Shown piece by piece: positions 36,425 through 48,824 of a DNA stretch of 64,000 nt. Position numbers and translations under genes: made by a program. Origin of the DNA: an uncultured Pseudomonadota bacterium (GTDB lineage Bacteria > Myxococcota_A > Bradymonadia > Bradymonadales > Bradymonadaceae); NCBI GenBank assembly GCA_913057905.1, contig CAJXPB010000010.1, forward strand, positions 49,761 through 113,760, read 5' to 3'. Position 1 is the first letter of the stretch; every line of letters starts with the position of its first letter. The notes below the pieces were generated by a model, which searched no databases, was not told the origin of the DNA, and saw only the letters and a list, made by a program, of their open reading frames with translations.

Positions 36425-37576
36425 TCATGCGTCCAGCCCGACGGCGTCTTCGATCGAATCCCAGCCATGTCGCTCGCATGCGTCTACCAATCCTCGATTG
36501 ATCCGACGCACCATCCCCGGTCCCTCGTAGACGAATCCCGTCCACACCTGCACCAGCGAGGCCCCCGCCCGGATCGCCTTCAGCGCATCTTCGGCGTCGA
36601 AGATGCCGCCCACCCCGACGATCGGGATCTCGCCGGATGTCTTTCGATAGATCGTTCGAATCATCTCCCGGGAACGCTCGGTCAATGGACGACCCGAGAT
36701 GCCACCGGGCCCCAGATCCTCCTGACCCTCGGTTCGGAGGCCGTCGCGCTCGACGGTCGTATTGGTGGCGATGATGCCGTCGATATCTCGTTCGCTGACA
36801 ACCCGAAGAGCGGCGTCGAGCTCGTCTTCGCTCAGGTCAGGGGCGAATTTCACCAGAAGCGGGCGACGCGACACATCACGATCGTCGGCGCACTCGGCAT
36901 TCAGGTTCTGCAGATGTCCAAGAAGCCGCGAGAGGGGCTTGTACTTTTGAAGATCGCGCAGGCCGGGCGTGTTCGGTGAACTGACATTGACCACGAAGTA
37001 GTCGCCGTGATCGAACAGCCGCCGAAAGCTCTTCTCGTAATCGGTGTCGGCCTCATCCAGGGACACGACCTTCGACTTTCCGATATTGACGCCCATCGGC
37101 ACCGGGGCATCCACATCCTCGAGCCGTTCGGCAATGACCTCACTGCCGTGGTTGTTGAATCCCATTCGGTTCAGAAGGGCCCGGTCCTCCTTGAGTCGGA
37201 ACATCCGGGGCTTTGGATTCCCCTCTTGAGGCTGACCGGTGACCGTCCCCACTTCGATGAATCCAAAACCGAATGCGCAGAGGGGGCCGACATGCTCGGC
37301 GTTTTTGTCGAATCCCGCTGCCAGACCCACCGGATTGGGAAAATCCAGTCCCCAGAGGCGTCGCTCGAGCCGAGGGGCGTCGACTCGAAAAGACCGTCGC
37401 ACGGTACGCCGAATGACGTCGGGAGCCAGGGTGACGTCCAGCCCCTTCATCGTCGCCAGGTGTGTCTTCTCGGCGTCGAACTCAAAGAGGAGATCTCTCG
37501 GAATGCTGTACAACCCGCCGTCGCTCACGTCCCATCCTCGGTGCCAGTCGCATTCGTTGACGATGCTATCGGTCAC
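36425..37576 (-). CDS. pyrD: Dihydroorotate dehydrogenase (quinone), class 2
   Basis: 383-residue flavoenzyme oxidising dihydroorotate to orotate in pyrimidine synthesis and reducing the quinone pool. Core motifs are present: NPVGLAAGFDKNA, GFIEVGTVTGQPQEGNP, RMGFNNHG, NVSSPNTPGLR with the class 2 catalytic Ser, and PIVGVGGI near the phosphate site. The class 2 N-terminal helix starts at LYSIPRDLLFEFD, so the first 20 residues may lie upstream of the real start; a GTG in frame just before it is an alternative. It follows the prkA cluster but is separately spaced. Confidence 0.95.
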   Translation of the reverse strand: MTDSIVNECDWHRGWDVSDGGLYSIPRDLLFEFDAEKTHLATMKGLDVTLAPDVIRRTVRRSFRVDAPRLERRLWGLDFPNPVGLAAGFDKNAEHVGPLCAFGFGFIEVGTVTGQPQEGNPKPRMFRLKEDRALLNRMGFNNHGSEVIAERLEDVDAPVPMGVNIGKSKVVSLDEADTDYEKSFRRLFDHGDYFVVNVSSPNTPGLRDLQKYKPLSRLLGHLQNLNAECADDRDVSRRPLLVKFAPDLSEDELDAALRVVSERDIDGIIATNTTVERDGLRTEGQEDLGPGGISGRPLTERSREMIRTIYRKTSGEIPIVGVGGIFDAEDALKAIRAGASLVQVWTGFVYEGPGMVRRINRGLVDACERHGWDSIEDAVGLDA

Positions 37577-37620
37577 GTCATCGCCGGGTTGTAGCGACCA
37601 GCCCTCACGAGATCAATTGC

Positions 37621-39117
37621 TCAGATCGACTCGTAGTCCCAGGACTCATGGGTGTGTTCGTCGCCGTCGAAGGACATCAACAGGCCCTCATCCTCGAATC
37701 GGGTCTCCAGATTGACCGGCCGCTTCCAGACCCGTTCGAGTGACTCGAGGACCTCTTTGGCCTGATCCATCTGAAGCGGCGTTCCCTCCCACTTGTGATG
37801 GAGCAGCAATTCGGCGCGGTTCCGAAAGTTGCCGTCCTTCACGAAGATAAACGGCTCGCCAAAATTGGTCAGTCGTCGCAGGAGCTTCTCTTTGATCTGC
37901 TCAAATTGGCGACTGGCGATCTCCCAGGTGTCCTGTTTGGGGTTGTACTCGTAGGTAAAGAGGTTTTGCTCGCGGACGAATTCCTCGGTCAAGAACTCGT
38001 CGATGAACGTGACATCGTTGTAGAGCTTGCGGACCTCGAAGATCTTGTCGCGGCCCAGACCGAGCTGCTTGTCCCAGTGGGATTTTCGCTCCATATCATC
38101 GATCTCTTCCCACTCTTTGCCGAACTTCCCCTGATTCCATCGCTCTTCGATGTGCCGATACAGCTCGATGCCCACCTTGTAGGGATTGAACCCGCCCTGG
38201 GGCGTCGCCATCACACCGGAGTGGATGTCGGCAAAGTCGACGATCTCGGAGTCGTCCAGAATCTCTTCCGTCAAGATCTTGGAGTGCCAGTACGAGGCCC
38301 ATCCCTCGTTCATGATCTTCGTCTGCCGCTGCGGCGCGAAATAGTATGCCTCCTCGCGGATCATCGAGAGGATGTCGGCCTCCCAGTCCTCCAGCGGGGC
38401 CTGATCGATCAAGAACCGCAGGATGTCTCGCTGCGGCTCCGAGGGCACCTTCTTTTTGCGCTCGCGCTGCTCTTCGAGTTTCTGTTTCTGCTCCTCCAGA
38501 AACTCGTCGGGATTGATGTAGTCCTCCATGTACGACTTCGCCTCGAACTTCGGAACCTCTCCGTCGTCCTCGGAGTCGTCCTCGGCTCCGCGCCGCTCGA
38601 TAAACGGCGCGTGGTAATCGATGAGGTTCTCCAACGACAGACAGGTATCGACGAAGTCTTCGACCTTTTCGATCCCGTGCTTGTCCACGTATCGACGCAT
38701 CCGCGCGCCGTGATTCGCCATCTCGTCGACCATATTTCGGTTGGTCTTCGAGAAATAATAGTTGTTTTTGAAGAAGTCGACGTGGGCGTAGACGTGGGAG
38801 ATGACCGTCTTCTGATCGACCAGATTGTTTCCCTCGAGCAGGTAGGCGTACGAGGGATCGTTGTTGATGACCATCTCGTAGATCTTCGAGAGCCCGTAGG
38901 TGTGGCTCTTGGAGAGCTGGTCGTACTCCATGCCGAATCGCCAATGGGGATAGCGGGTCGGAAACCCGCCAAAGGCGGCGATCTCGTTCATCGTCTTGTA
39001 GTCGACCATCTCGAAGATGGTCTCGAAGAAATCGAGGCCGTATTTGTCCTGGGCGACCGACCGGATATTGCCAATCAGATCGCGAATGTGCGGCGGAATG
39101 GACTTAATAAATCGCAT
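37621..39117 (-). CDS. spoVR: SpoVR/YcgB-family protein
   Basis: 498-residue protein of the SpoVR family, of unknown biochemistry, conserved together with PrkA and YeaH in many non-sporulating bacteria. Typical sequence includes [20 protein letters not shown] near the N-terminus, the [15 protein letters not shown] stretch and [12 protein letters not shown]. The ATG at 39117 begins [10 protein letters not shown] and lies 2 bases past the yeaH stop; the open frame running further upstream overlaps yeaH and is not used. The protein has a charged Glu/Lys-rich insert around residues 180-230. Confidence 0.92.
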   Translation of the reverse strand: MRFIKSIPPHIRDLIGNIRSVAQDKYGLDFFETIFEMVDYKTMNEIAAFGGFPTRYPHWRFGMEYDQLSKSHTYGLSKIYEMVINNDPSYAYLLEGNNLVDQKTVISHVYAHVDFFKNNYYFSKTNRNMVDEMANHGARMRRYVDKHGIEKVEDFVDTCLSLENLIDYHAPFIERRGAEDDSEDDGEVPKFEAKSYMEDYINPDEFLEEQKQKLEEQRERKKKVPSEPQRDILRFLIDQAPLEDWEADILSMIREEAYYFAPQRQTKIMNEGWASYWHSKILTEEILDDSEIVDFADIHSGVMATPQGGFNPYKVGIELYRHIEERWNQGKFGKEWEEIDDMERKSHWDKQLGLGRDKIFEVRKLYNDVTFIDEFLTEEFVREQNLFTYEYNPKQDTWEIASRQFEQIKEKLLRRLTNFGEPFIFVKDGNFRNRAELLLHHKWEGTPLQMDQAKEVLESLERVWKRPVNLETRFEDEGLLMSFDGDEHTHESWDYESI

Positions 39118-39119
39118 GG

Positions 39120-40241
39120 TTAGAGCCCCTTTCCCAGGAACTCCTGGATGGAGTCGTAGATGCCATCGCGGTTCTCGATCTCCGAGAGGGTCACCCGCTC
39201 CTGGTCGGCGAAATGCTCTCCCAGGTCCTTGATAAACTGGCCGGAACCGTAGGGTGATTCGACCTGGCCGTAGGCGAACATGTTCGACCGCGGCACGATC
39301 CGTTCCTTCAAGATCTTCATACATTCCTTCGTGTCGTCGACCGACCAGTTGTCGCCGTCCGAGAAGTGGAATGGATAGACGTTCCACTCCGAGACCGGGT
39401 ACTCCTCCTCGAGGATTTCACACGCCAGATTGTAGGCGCTCGAGATCATCGTCCCGCCGGACTCCCGGGTGTGAAAGAAGGTATGGCGGTCGACCTCCTT
39501 GGCCGTCGCATCGTGGATGATGTAGCGGGTCTCGATGCCGGTGTACTGATGGCGCAGCCAGGTATCGATCCAGAAGGATTCGATGCGCACGATCTCCTTT
39601 TGCTCGTCGCCCATCGATCCGGAGACATCCATCATGTACAGGATGACGGCGTTGGACTCCGGCTGCGTATCTTCCTCCGGGGCACGGTAGCGTCGATCTT
39701 CTTTAATCGGGATGACGACCGGGTCCTCCGGATCGTACTCGCCGCTGGCGATCTGGCGCTTCAACGCCTCCTTGAAGGTCCGCTTGAAGTGGCGGAGACT
39801 CTCGGGTCCGGTCTTTCGGATATCCGTATACTCGGTGTCCGTCGTCTCGATCGTCTTCTGGCCCTTCGGCTCGATGTTGGGCAACTCGAGTTCCTCGGCC
39901 ATGATCTCGGCGAGCTCCTCGTAGGTGACGTCGACTTCGAGCGCCTTGTCGCCCTCCCCCTCGCCGGCTTCACCGGGCCCTCCTTCGCCGGGAGCCTCGT
40001 CGCCGCGGCCGATGATGTCGCCGACCTCCCCCTCCCCGGAGCCGACTCCCCCGGTGTTTTTGTCTCCGTATTTGAACCGCGGAAGATCGATGCGCGGGAC
40101 CGGCACTTTGACGGTGTCTTTGCCCTGGCGGCCGGTCAGCTCCCCCTCGCTCATGTACTTGCGCAGATTGTCCTTGATCTTGCCGCGAACGATCTGCTTG
40201 AACCGCTGATGGTCCTGCTTGATTTTGCCCAGATCTGCCAT
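39120..40241 (-). CDS. yeaH: YeaH/YhbH-family protein (DUF444, VWA-like)
   Basis: 373-residue DUF444 protein with a von Willebrand A-like fold whose metal site is visible as [15 protein letters not shown]. An acidic Gly/Glu-rich linker ([19 protein letters not shown]) separates the N-terminal basic region from a longer core. In E. coli its homologue YeaH works with the kinase YeaG (PrkA). The stop is 2 bases before the spoVR start, and prkA ends 32 bases upstream, so the three form one operon. Confidence 0.92.
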   Translation of the reverse strand: MADLGKIKQDHQRFKQIVRGKIKDNLRKYMSEGELTGRQGKDTVKVPVPRIDLPRFKYGDKNTGGVGSGEGEVGDIIGRGDEAPGEGGPGEAGEGEGDKALEVDVTYEELAEIMAEELELPNIEPKGQKTIETTDTEYTDIRKTGPESLRHFKRTFKEALKRQIASGEYDPEDPVVIPIKEDRRYRAPEEDTQPESNAVILYMMDVSGSMGDEQKEIVRIESFWIDTWLRHQYTGIETRYIIHDATAKEVDRHTFFHTRESGGTMISSAYNLACEILEEEYPVSEWNVYPFHFSDGDNWSVDDTKECMKILKERIVPRSNMFAYGQVESPYGSGQFIKDLGEHFADQERVTLSEIENRDGIYDSIQEFLGKGL

Positions 40242-40273
40242 CGGTTGGACCCGTCCCTAGTCGAGAGGAAGCG

Positions 40274-42334
<2,061 letters not shown>

Positions 42335-42577
42335 GGCACTTCACTCCTGGTTGGACTGCGAACGGAAACCGACGTGGCGTGCGGCGAACCCGATCCTTCA
42401 CCCTTGCTCAACAGTCGGCTCCGAATCCGGTATTCCGGCAGACTGCTCATTTCCGCTGTTTCGACAGTGCCAACGCCCTGCGGAGACGGGCCGACTTGCC
42501 TGGAGCCGCGAGGGTGATACAAACCCGACCGACCGCTGCATGGCTGCACGCCGCTGCCCCCACCAGCCCCTCGATCC

Positions 42578-43240
42578 ATGCTGAATCCGCCGATCCGAAC
42601 CGTCCTGGACCGCCTGTATGACCGCTACGGCCGCCCGGAGTATTCGGGCCCCGACGACCTACTGGGGACTCTGGTGCGCACGATCCTCAGCCAAAACACG
42701 AACCGGCAGAATACCGATCGTAGCTTCGCTCGTTTGATGGACACATTCGGCGGCGACTGGCAACGTATCGCAGAGGCGCCGACGGAGGCGGTCGTCGACG
42801 CCATCGAGATCGGCGGACTGGCTCGTCAGAAGGCCCCGCGGATCCAGTCGATCCTGCGCGACGTCCGCCGAGAACACGGACAATACTCGCTGGAGCACCT
42901 CCGCGACGAGGGTGTCGACGAAGCACAGTCGTACCTCGAATCTTTCAAGGGCGTGGGGCCCAAGACCGCCAAATTTACGCTCATGTACGCCGGAGGGATG
43001 CCGGTCTTCCCGATGGACACCCACATTCTTCGATTGTGCGAACGCCTCGGCTGGACCGACCCGAAGGCCGGCAGTCGACAGGCCCACGACTTCATGGAGC
43101 CGCGCATCCCTCAGGATGAACATTACGCCGCCCACATCGTCATGATCCGCCACGGCCGCCAGACCTGTCATGCGCGGTCACCCGATTGTTCCGACTGCAC
43201 GCTGCTGGACCTCTGTCCGTACGGCCAGAATCACTCGTGA
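42578..43240 (+). CDS. nth: Endonuclease III-like DNA glycosylase
   Basis: 220-residue helix-hairpin-helix base-excision glycosylase with a 4Fe-4S cluster. The hairpin GVGPKTAKF supplies the catalytic Lys and VFPMDTHI the catalytic Asp. The C-terminus has the cluster ligands CHARSPDCSDCTLLDLC in the exact C-x6-C-x2-C-x5-C spacing of Nth. It removes oxidised pyrimidines; some relatives of this subgroup act on other lesions, so the substrate is not certain. The mce gene begins 26 bases further on. Confidence 0.9.
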   Translation: MLNPPIRTVLDRLYDRYGRPEYSGPDDLLGTLVRTILSQNTNRQNTDRSFARLMDTFGGDWQRIAEAPTEAVVDAIEIGGLARQKAPRIQSILRDVRREHGQYSLEHLRDEGVDEAQSYLESFKGVGPKTAKFTLMYAGGMPVFPMDTHILRLCERLGWTDPKAGSRQAHDFMEPRIPQDEHYAAHIVMIRHGRQTCHARSPDCSDCTLLDLCPYGQNHS

Positions 43241-43266
43241 ACCCTCAACCTCGCCAAGGGACCCCG

Positions 43267-43677
43267 ATGCTCAACAAAATCGACCATCTCGGCATCGCCG
43301 TCCATTCGATCGACGACAGCATGGACCTGTACCGCGACGTCTTCGGCCTGGAGTTCGAAGGAACCGAGGAGGTACCCGACCAGGGAGTGAGGGTCGCCTT
43401 CTTTCGCCTCGGCGAATCGTCCCTGGAGCTCCTGGAGCCGCTCGACGATAAGGGACCCATCGCCCGGTTCCTGGAGAATCACGGCGAAGGCCTCCACCAT
43501 GTGGCCTGCGGAACCGACGATATCGAGGACGCCCGGCGGCGCGCGACCGAGCACGACGTCCGACTGCTGAGCGACGAACCCCAGGATGGCGCCCACAACA
43601 AACTGATTTCGTTTCTGCACCCGAAAGATACCGACGGCGTTCTCTTCGAGTTCACTCAACGTCGCTCCGATGATTGA
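43267..43677 (+). CDS. mce: Methylmalonyl-CoA epimerase
   Basis: 136-residue vicinal-oxygen-chelate protein that interconverts (R)- and (S)-methylmalonyl-CoA in propionate breakdown. The start KIDHLGIAVHSIDDSMDLYRD, the ELLEPL strand and GLHHVAC, with its His, match the family and supply metal ligands. The open frame extends 81 bases upstream, but the ATG at 43267 starts the conserved MLNKIDHLGIAV. The other pathway genes (carboxylase, mutase) are not in this window. Confidence 0.93.
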   Translation: MLNKIDHLGIAVHSIDDSMDLYRDVFGLEFEGTEEVPDQGVRVAFFRLGESSLELLEPLDDKGPIARFLENHGEGLHHVACGTDDIEDARRRATEHDVRLLSDEPQDGAHNKLISFLHPKDTDGVLFEFTQRRSDD

Positions 43678-43746
43678 CACTCTTTAAGACGCTTTGCTAC
43701 CGACATCGCGTCGGGAATCACCACTATTGATTCGGATGGATCGTTG

Positions 43747-45747
43747 ATGAAGACATCGATTCTCTCGCGAACGTTCGCAATTCTGTTTCTCTTGGGCCTC
43801 CCCTCGCTGGCCTCGGCCCAGGAGTCCCAGGACCCCGAAACGGGAACCGGCGACCAGCCGGCCACGCTCCCATCCCCCTCCGAGCGCGCCGAGGAACAGG
43901 TCGAAGACGAGGACGACTCGGAGGAGACCTCTTCGACATCGGAATCTTCCGAGTCCGAGGACTCGCAGAAGCCCTCGGAGGCGGATAAAGAGGATGCGGA
44001 CAGTCCCATCTCCGATCTGGCCGACAAGACCGGCGGCGAGGATTTCGAGCCCGTCGAAGACATCGAGGAAGAGGACCTCCAGGAGTTGTCACCTGCGAAG
44101 GTCTATCCGTTCGTGACCTGGGACGGCATGTTCCGGGTACGCTCGGCGATGAACATCAACTTCGATCTCGATACCGGCGGCACCTCATCGATCCGCCCGC
44201 CGGCGGCGAGCAACTTCCCCGATCACGCGGCGGCGAACCCCGATGCCGAATTGCTCGCCGGCGCCGACATGAACTTCCGCATCGAGCCGACTATCCACAT
44301 CACCGAGCGACTGGAGCTGCATGTCGAAGCGAATGTGTTGAATAATCTCGTCCTCGGCGCCCTTCCCCAGTCGCGTCTGACATCGGCCTCGTCGGTCTAT
44401 CCCGACCCGAGCCGGACCGTCTCCGGTTCCAACCAGATCCCTCCCCGGGAACTCGAGTGGTTCCAGGACGCTCTGCGCATCAACGAGGCCTACGGAGTGG
44501 TCGACACCGCCCTGGGTAGCCTGAAGGCCGGCCGGATGGACTGGGACTGGGGTCTCGGCATGTACGCCAACGGCGGGGACTGCGCTGACTGCAACTTCGG
44601 CGACCACGTCGACCGCATTCGTTACCGCTCGCCGAAACTCTTCAAGATGTACGCCTCGGCGGCCGTCGACTTTCCCGACCAGGGGATCACCAGCCAGACG
44701 CCGGAACGCGCGGACGGTCAGGCCTACGACATGACCCAGATCGACGATGCCCGGCAGTTTACCTTCTCGATCTTCAACAAGCCGGTCACCGAAAAAGACA
44801 AGCAACTCCAGCAGAAACGCCTCAAGGAAGACCGCAAGCCGGTCTTCGACGGCGGAGCCCTCTTCAGCTACCGGACCCAGCAGGGATCGTTCATCCCGGG
44901 CAACGCCGCCGTCTCGGGCAACGAGGACCAGCAGGCCGGCCCGGAGAGCGGTGAACTCATCTACCGCGGCCTCAAACTCTTCGTGCCCGACGTCTGGTTC
45001 CGATTCAAATGGGAACCTGAGCCGAACCGCCTGATTCGTGTCGAACTCGAGGCCAACGGCGTCTTCGGGTCCGTCGACAATACCACCGACGAATCGGTCG
45101 GAGACGACTCCGGCACCAACAACGACGTCAACTGCTTCAACGAACAGGAACGCGCCAACTCCGACCAATGCACCACCAATAGCGAAGACATCGGACAGTT
45201 CGGCGCCGCCCTTGAATCGGAGTTCTACTTCGGCGGACCGGTTCGATTCGGACTCAATTCCGGCGTCGCAACCGGCTCCGACCAGCCCAACTGGGGCTAC
45301 AACTCGTCGGCCATCGGCGCACTGGACTCCTACCGCTTCGATCCCAACTACCACGTCGACCTGATCGGTTTCCGGGAAGTCATCGGGACCGTCACCAACG
45401 CCGCCTACGCCAACCCCTACGTGCAGGCCCGGTTCTTCGAGACCACCGACCGACGCCTCGAAGTTCAGCTCGACGCCATCGCCTCGCGGGCCCTTCGCGC
45501 CGCCGGCACGCCCTCGGGCGAAGACAACTGGCTGGGCCTCGAATTCGACGGCGCCGTCCGCTACCTTCAACTCGACACGTTTCTGGTCGAGCTCGAAGGC
45601 GGCATCTTCTTCCCGTTCGGCGCACTGGACGCCAAAGAAGGACGCCCCCGGCTGACCAATCCCCCGAGTTCCGATGCCCCATTCGGATCCGATGCCGACG
45701 CCAACCTCGCCTGGACGATCCAAACAAACCTCGTCTGGCAGTTCTGA
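43747..45747 (+). CDS. Outer-membrane protein, TIGR04551-like (myxobacterial type)
   Basis: 666-residue secreted beta-rich protein. A signal peptide ending near SAQ is followed by a Ser/Glu/Asp-rich linker of about 70 residues and then a long barrel-like region with many aromatic/Gly strands. The MDWDWGLGMYANGGDC segment, with CADCNFGDHVDRI following, resembles the myxobacterial TIGR04551 family, as I recall it. The C-terminus ends in Phe (WTIQTNLVWQF), as in many outer-membrane barrels. A TTG lies one codon before the chosen ATG. TTGACA at 43675 could be a -35 box, but no good -10 follows. Confidence 0.7.
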   Translation: MKTSILSRTFAILFLLGLPSLASAQESQDPETGTGDQPATLPSPSERAEEQVEDEDDSEETSSTSESSESEDSQKPSEADKEDADSPISDLADKTGGEDFEPVEDIEEEDLQELSPAKVYPFVTWDGMFRVRSAMNINFDLDTGGTSSIRPPAASNFPDHAAANPDAELLAGADMNFRIEPTIHITERLELHVEANVLNNLVLGALPQSRLTSASSVYPDPSRTVSGSNQIPPRELEWFQDALRINEAYGVVDTALGSLKAGRMDWDWGLGMYANGGDCADCNFGDHVDRIRYRSPKLFKMYASAAVDFPDQGITSQTPERADGQAYDMTQIDDARQFTFSIFNKPVTEKDKQLQQKRLKEDRKPVFDGGALFSYRTQQGSFIPGNAAVSGNEDQQAGPESGELIYRGLKLFVPDVWFRFKWEPEPNRLIRVELEANGVFGSVDNTTDESVGDDSGTNNDVNCFNEQERANSDQCTTNSEDIGQFGAALESEFYFGGPVRFGLNSGVATGSDQPNWGYNSSAIGALDSYRFDPNYHVDLIGFREVIGTVTNAAYANPYVQARFFETTDRRLEVQLDAIASRALRAAGTPSGEDNWLGLEFDGAVRYLQLDTFLVELEGGIFFPFGALDAKEGRPRLTNPPSSDAPFGSDADANLAWTIQTNLVWQF

Positions 45748-46555
45748 GGAGCCGACGCTCAGCCGACGGCGATTTCTGGCAGCCGGCCTGACCGCTCTGG
45801 GCAGTCTGGTCGGCTGCGCGTCTCTGACGCCTCCGCTGCGCACACGAACCGCCGAACCACGGTCTCCCCTGACCATCGCCGCCCTCGAAGGAACTCAGAG
45901 CGGATTGCTCCTTCGAATCGCCTGGCAATCGACTCCATACTCCGACCGACTGACGCCGGCCGACGCCGGGCAACTCCGATTGATCATCGAGCGCAGCGAC
46001 GACGGCTCCGCCGCGCGCACGGTCCGAAACCAGCCGCTCGACGGCGACCTCATCGAACTGCTCCGAGGCGATGGAATCCGGCTTCGTGACGAGGGGCTGA
46101 AACCATCGGACGACTCCGGCCGGCCGACGGTCTACAGGGCCACGCTCGTCGAACAATCCACCGACGATAGCTCGAACCTCGCGCGCACACCGCTGCTTCG
46201 GCTCCGCTGGCCACCGGCCCCTCCCCTTCCCGATCAGCCAACGGTGGACGCCGTGACCGACTCTTCGGTCGAACTCTCATGGGCGAGCCGAGGGTACGCC
46301 ACGCGTCTGTTTCGACGGAACGTCCTGCGAGAATCGGACGAATCAGTACCCGTGTCGACGTTTCCGGCCAGCGACCAGCCACAGACCCGATTTACCGACA
46401 CCGACATCGAGTCCGGGGACGTCTTCGCCTACCAGATCGCCTACGGTACCCCGCTGGAGGTAGAGATCGGATCTAAAGACCGAACGCACCCGTCCCACAG
46501 ACGGACGATGCGCTGGGGGCCGGTCAGCGAAGCACTCTACGTATCGGTCAAATGA
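45674..46555 (+). CDS. Tat-exported lipoprotein, beta-sandwich (fibronectin-like)
   Basis: About 290 residues. The Tat motif SRRRF at residues 30-34 precedes a hydrophobic segment ending in LVGC, a Tat lipobox. The remaining 240 residues look like two fibronectin type III-like domains (for example TVDAVTDSSVELSWASRGYATRL), often used for adhesion or protein contact. The start overlaps the preceding gene by 74 bases; a second ATG at 45692 would shorten that, and no later start fits. The stop overlaps the end of pit by 8 bases. Substrate and partner unknown. Confidence 0.6.
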   Translation: MPHSDPMPTPTSPGRSKQTSSGSSEEPTLSRRRFLAAGLTALGSLVGCASLTPPLRTRTAEPRSPLTIAALEGTQSGLLLRIAWQSTPYSDRLTPADAGQLRLIIERSDDGSAARTVRNQPLDGDLIELLRGDGIRLRDEGLKPSDDSGRPTVYRATLVEQSTDDSSNLARTPLLRLRWPPAPPLPDQPTVDAVTDSSVELSWASRGYATRLFRRNVLRESDESVPVSTFPASDQPQTRFTDTDIESGDVFAYQIAYGTPLEVEIGSKDRTHPSHRRTMRWGPVSEALYVSVK

Positions 46556-47891
46556 AAATGGCCCTGAAGAGGTAGAAGAGAATAATTGTCAGCCCCCCGG
46601 TAAACGGAATGGTGTAGACCCATGATTTGAAGATGTCCCAGATCATCGAGAGGTTCAGGGCATCCATACCGCGGGCAAAGCCGACTCCGATGACCGAGCC
46701 GACGACCGTGTGCGTCGTCGACAGGGGAAGTCCGAGCTTGGAGCCGACGACGATGGTCGTGGCGGCACCGAATTCAGCCGCGAATCCCCGAGAGGGCGTG
46801 ATCTCGGTAATCTTCGTGCCGATCGTCTCGATGACCTTTCGCCCGTAGGTGGCGAGACCGATGACGATCCCGACGCCTCCCAGCACCAGCACCCAGACGG
46901 GCACCGCGACCTCCCCTCCGATCGTGGCCCCGGAATCGAAGCTGACCGAAAACCCGTCGATGGTAAAAAAGCTGACGACGGCCGCCAGCGGCCCGATCGA
47001 GTTGGCGACGTCATTGGAGCCGTGAGCAAAGGCGACAAAGCACGCCGTGATCGTCTGCAGGTAGCGAAAGACCCGTTCGACATCGGCAAATTTCCGGGCT
47101 CTCTCCTCCGTACCATCGGTCTCCGCCGTCCGACCGGCTCGGCGCTCTTCGAGCGCGCTCTTGCCGCTGCTCAGGTCGATGTTGTGGAGCAATACCGCCA
47201 GACCGATCGAGGCGGCTACCCCGATCCCTGCCGAAATCGAAAGCTCCGTCACCAGCGTAAACTCCTGCGCCCATGCTGCGTTTTTGAGCCCCTTGAAAAA
47301 GAGGACGAGCCCCAGGACCAGAAAGACCGGAAATGCCAAAACCGGCCCCCACCGTTTGACGGCGTCGACCGGCTCATCTGCATCGAGGATTAACCTGCGT
47401 ATGGCGGTAAACACCAAGAACGCCAGAACCCCGCCGACGACGGGACTGACTCCCCAGCTCGCCACGATGGTGACGAGTAGGCCCCAGTTCACCTCGCTGA
47501 TGCCGACCGCCACCATGCCGAATCCGGCGATCGATCCCACGATGCTGTGAGTCGTCGAGACCGGCCAGCCCAAAAACGCGGCGATATGGATCCAGACCGC
47601 CGCCGAGACGAGGGCCGCCAGCATCCCCAGAGCAAACAATGCCGGACCGTCGGGACCCAGCGCCTGAAAGGCCTCCGGGGCGATAATCCCTTTGCGCATC
47701 GTGTTGGTGACATCGGCCCCCGCCAAGATCGCGCCGCTGAATTCAAAGACCGCCGCAATGACGATCGCCTCGGTAAACGTAATGGCCTTGGAACCGACAC
47801 TGGTTCCCATGGCGTTGGCGGCATCGTTCGAGCCGATGCTCCACGCCATGTAAAACCCGAACGCGAGCGCGAGGTAGAATACGTATGTCAC
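46548..47891 (-). CDS. pit: Low-affinity inorganic phosphate transporter (Pit family)
   Basis: 447-residue membrane protein of the PiT family. Two related halves are visible through the repeated signatures GSNDAANAMGTSVGSKA near the start and AHGSNDVANSIGPLA in the middle, and SKLGLPLSTTHTVVGS/LGWPVSTTHSIVGS. These proteins move phosphate, usually as a metal complex, with H+ or Na+. Its partner is the PhoU-like protein gene 62 bases upstream on the same strand, a common pairing. Confidence 0.95.
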   Translation of the reverse strand: MTYVFYLALAFGFYMAWSIGSNDAANAMGTSVGSKAITFTEAIVIAAVFEFSGAILAGADVTNTMRKGIIAPEAFQALGPDGPALFALGMLAALVSAAVWIHIAAFLGWPVSTTHSIVGSIAGFGMVAVGISEVNWGLLVTIVASWGVSPVVGGVLAFLVFTAIRRLILDADEPVDAVKRWGPVLAFPVFLVLGLVLFFKGLKNAAWAQEFTLVTELSISAGIGVAASIGLAVLLHNIDLSSGKSALEERRAGRTAETDGTEERARKFADVERVFRYLQTITACFVAFAHGSNDVANSIGPLAAVVSFFTIDGFSVSFDSGATIGGEVAVPVWVLVLGGVGIVIGLATYGRKVIETIGTKITEITPSRGFAAEFGAATTIVVGSKLGLPLSTTHTVVGSVIGVGFARGMDALNLSMIWDIFKSWVYTIPFTGGLTIILFYLFRAIFI

Positions 47892-47953
47892 GTCGCTCTA
47901 TCTCGGATGGAATTCACGAACCGGTCCTGTCTGACTACCCGACACACTCGGTC

Positions 47954-48634
47954 TCAGCTCTGTGCAAGAAAGAGCCGGATGCGATTCCCCATCTTCTCGG
48001 AGGTGTTCGCCATGTCGCCGACCTTGTTGAGAATCTTGTTCCAGATGAAGAGACTGCCCGGCTTGATGTCGTCCTCCAGTGCAAAGAGCCGCCGGGCCAG
48101 GTCGTCCTGGACGACATCCGCCTCGTGCTCGAGGCGATTGAGTTCATCGATCATCTCTTTGACGCGGGCCGCCTCCGACCCGCGGAATCCCGCCTCGACC
48201 AGCACATCGAGTTCGTCGATGATGCCCACGGCCTGGTCGACAACCTTCATGACGCGATCGAGCAGGGTTCCGAGCGGCTCCACAAGCTCTTCGTGCGGCT
48301 CCATCTTGCGCAGCGTAAACAGGATCCCGACGTCCTCGGCGCAGTCCGAGATGGCATCCAGCGTGGAGATGACATCCAAGAGATCACGTCGATCGACCGG
48401 CAAAAACAACGTGCGAGGCAATTGATCTCGGACCTTGTCTTTTGCCTTGTCCGCCTCGTGCTCCAGGTCGCTGATGACTTCGGCTTTCGCGTGGACTGCC
48501 TCGTAGTCACCTTCGAAGAACGCATCGAACAGAGCCGGGACCTCGTGGGTGCAATCGCGCACACGATGGGCGAGTTCTCGGAGCGGTCCGAATGGACTCT
48601 CTGCGAAGATGCCGAGGATTGAACGTACCATCAT
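47954..48634 (-). CDS. DUF47/PhoU-like phosphate transport accessory protein
   Basis: 226-residue all-helical protein of the DUF47 (TIGR00153) family, which resembles PhoU and is typically encoded beside Pit transporters. Family-like motifs are EHEADKAKDKVRDQLP and LNRLEHEADVVQDDLARRLF. It is thought to control or help the transporter. Two adjacent ATGs at 48634 and 48631 are possible starts; the frame further upstream lacks family sequence. The divergent gamma-glutamyltransferase gene starts about 190 bases away. Confidence 0.9.
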   Translation of the reverse strand: MMVRSILGIFAESPFGPLRELAHRVRDCTHEVPALFDAFFEGDYEAVHAKAEVISDLEHEADKAKDKVRDQLPRTLFLPVDRRDLLDVISTLDAISDCAEDVGILFTLRKMEPHEELVEPLGTLLDRVMKVVDQAVGIIDELDVLVEAGFRGSEAARVKEMIDELNRLEHEADVVQDDLARRLFALEDDIKPGSLFIWNKILNKVGDMANTSEKMGNRIRLFLAQS

Positions 48635-48824
48635 GTGACGTGCCTGGTGCGAGGAGCGAGGCGCTTGCTTCTGTCGCGTTGCCGCTAGTACAACCACCGT
48701 CGAGAGTGTCGACCCTGGCTGGACCCGCTCGGCCCGCGAAAATGGCGAGGCTGACGACAAGCATTCGGAGTTTCAGCCGAACCCCAATCACTGTCAACCT
48801 GTGCGCTTCAGCACGGAGGAACCG

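Noticed and set aside
39118..39387. Upstream extension of spoVR
   Set aside because: It overlaps the yeaH coding region fully and lacks SpoVR-family sequence; the ATG at 39117 fits.
42335..42577. Sigma54 promoter upstream of prkA
   Set aside because: A TGGCAC is present on the - strand, but the required GC element at the right distance is missing.
43675..43703. Promoter with TTGACA overlapping the mce stop
   Set aside because: The -35 is perfect, but the -10 (CTACCG) is poor at every allowed spacing.
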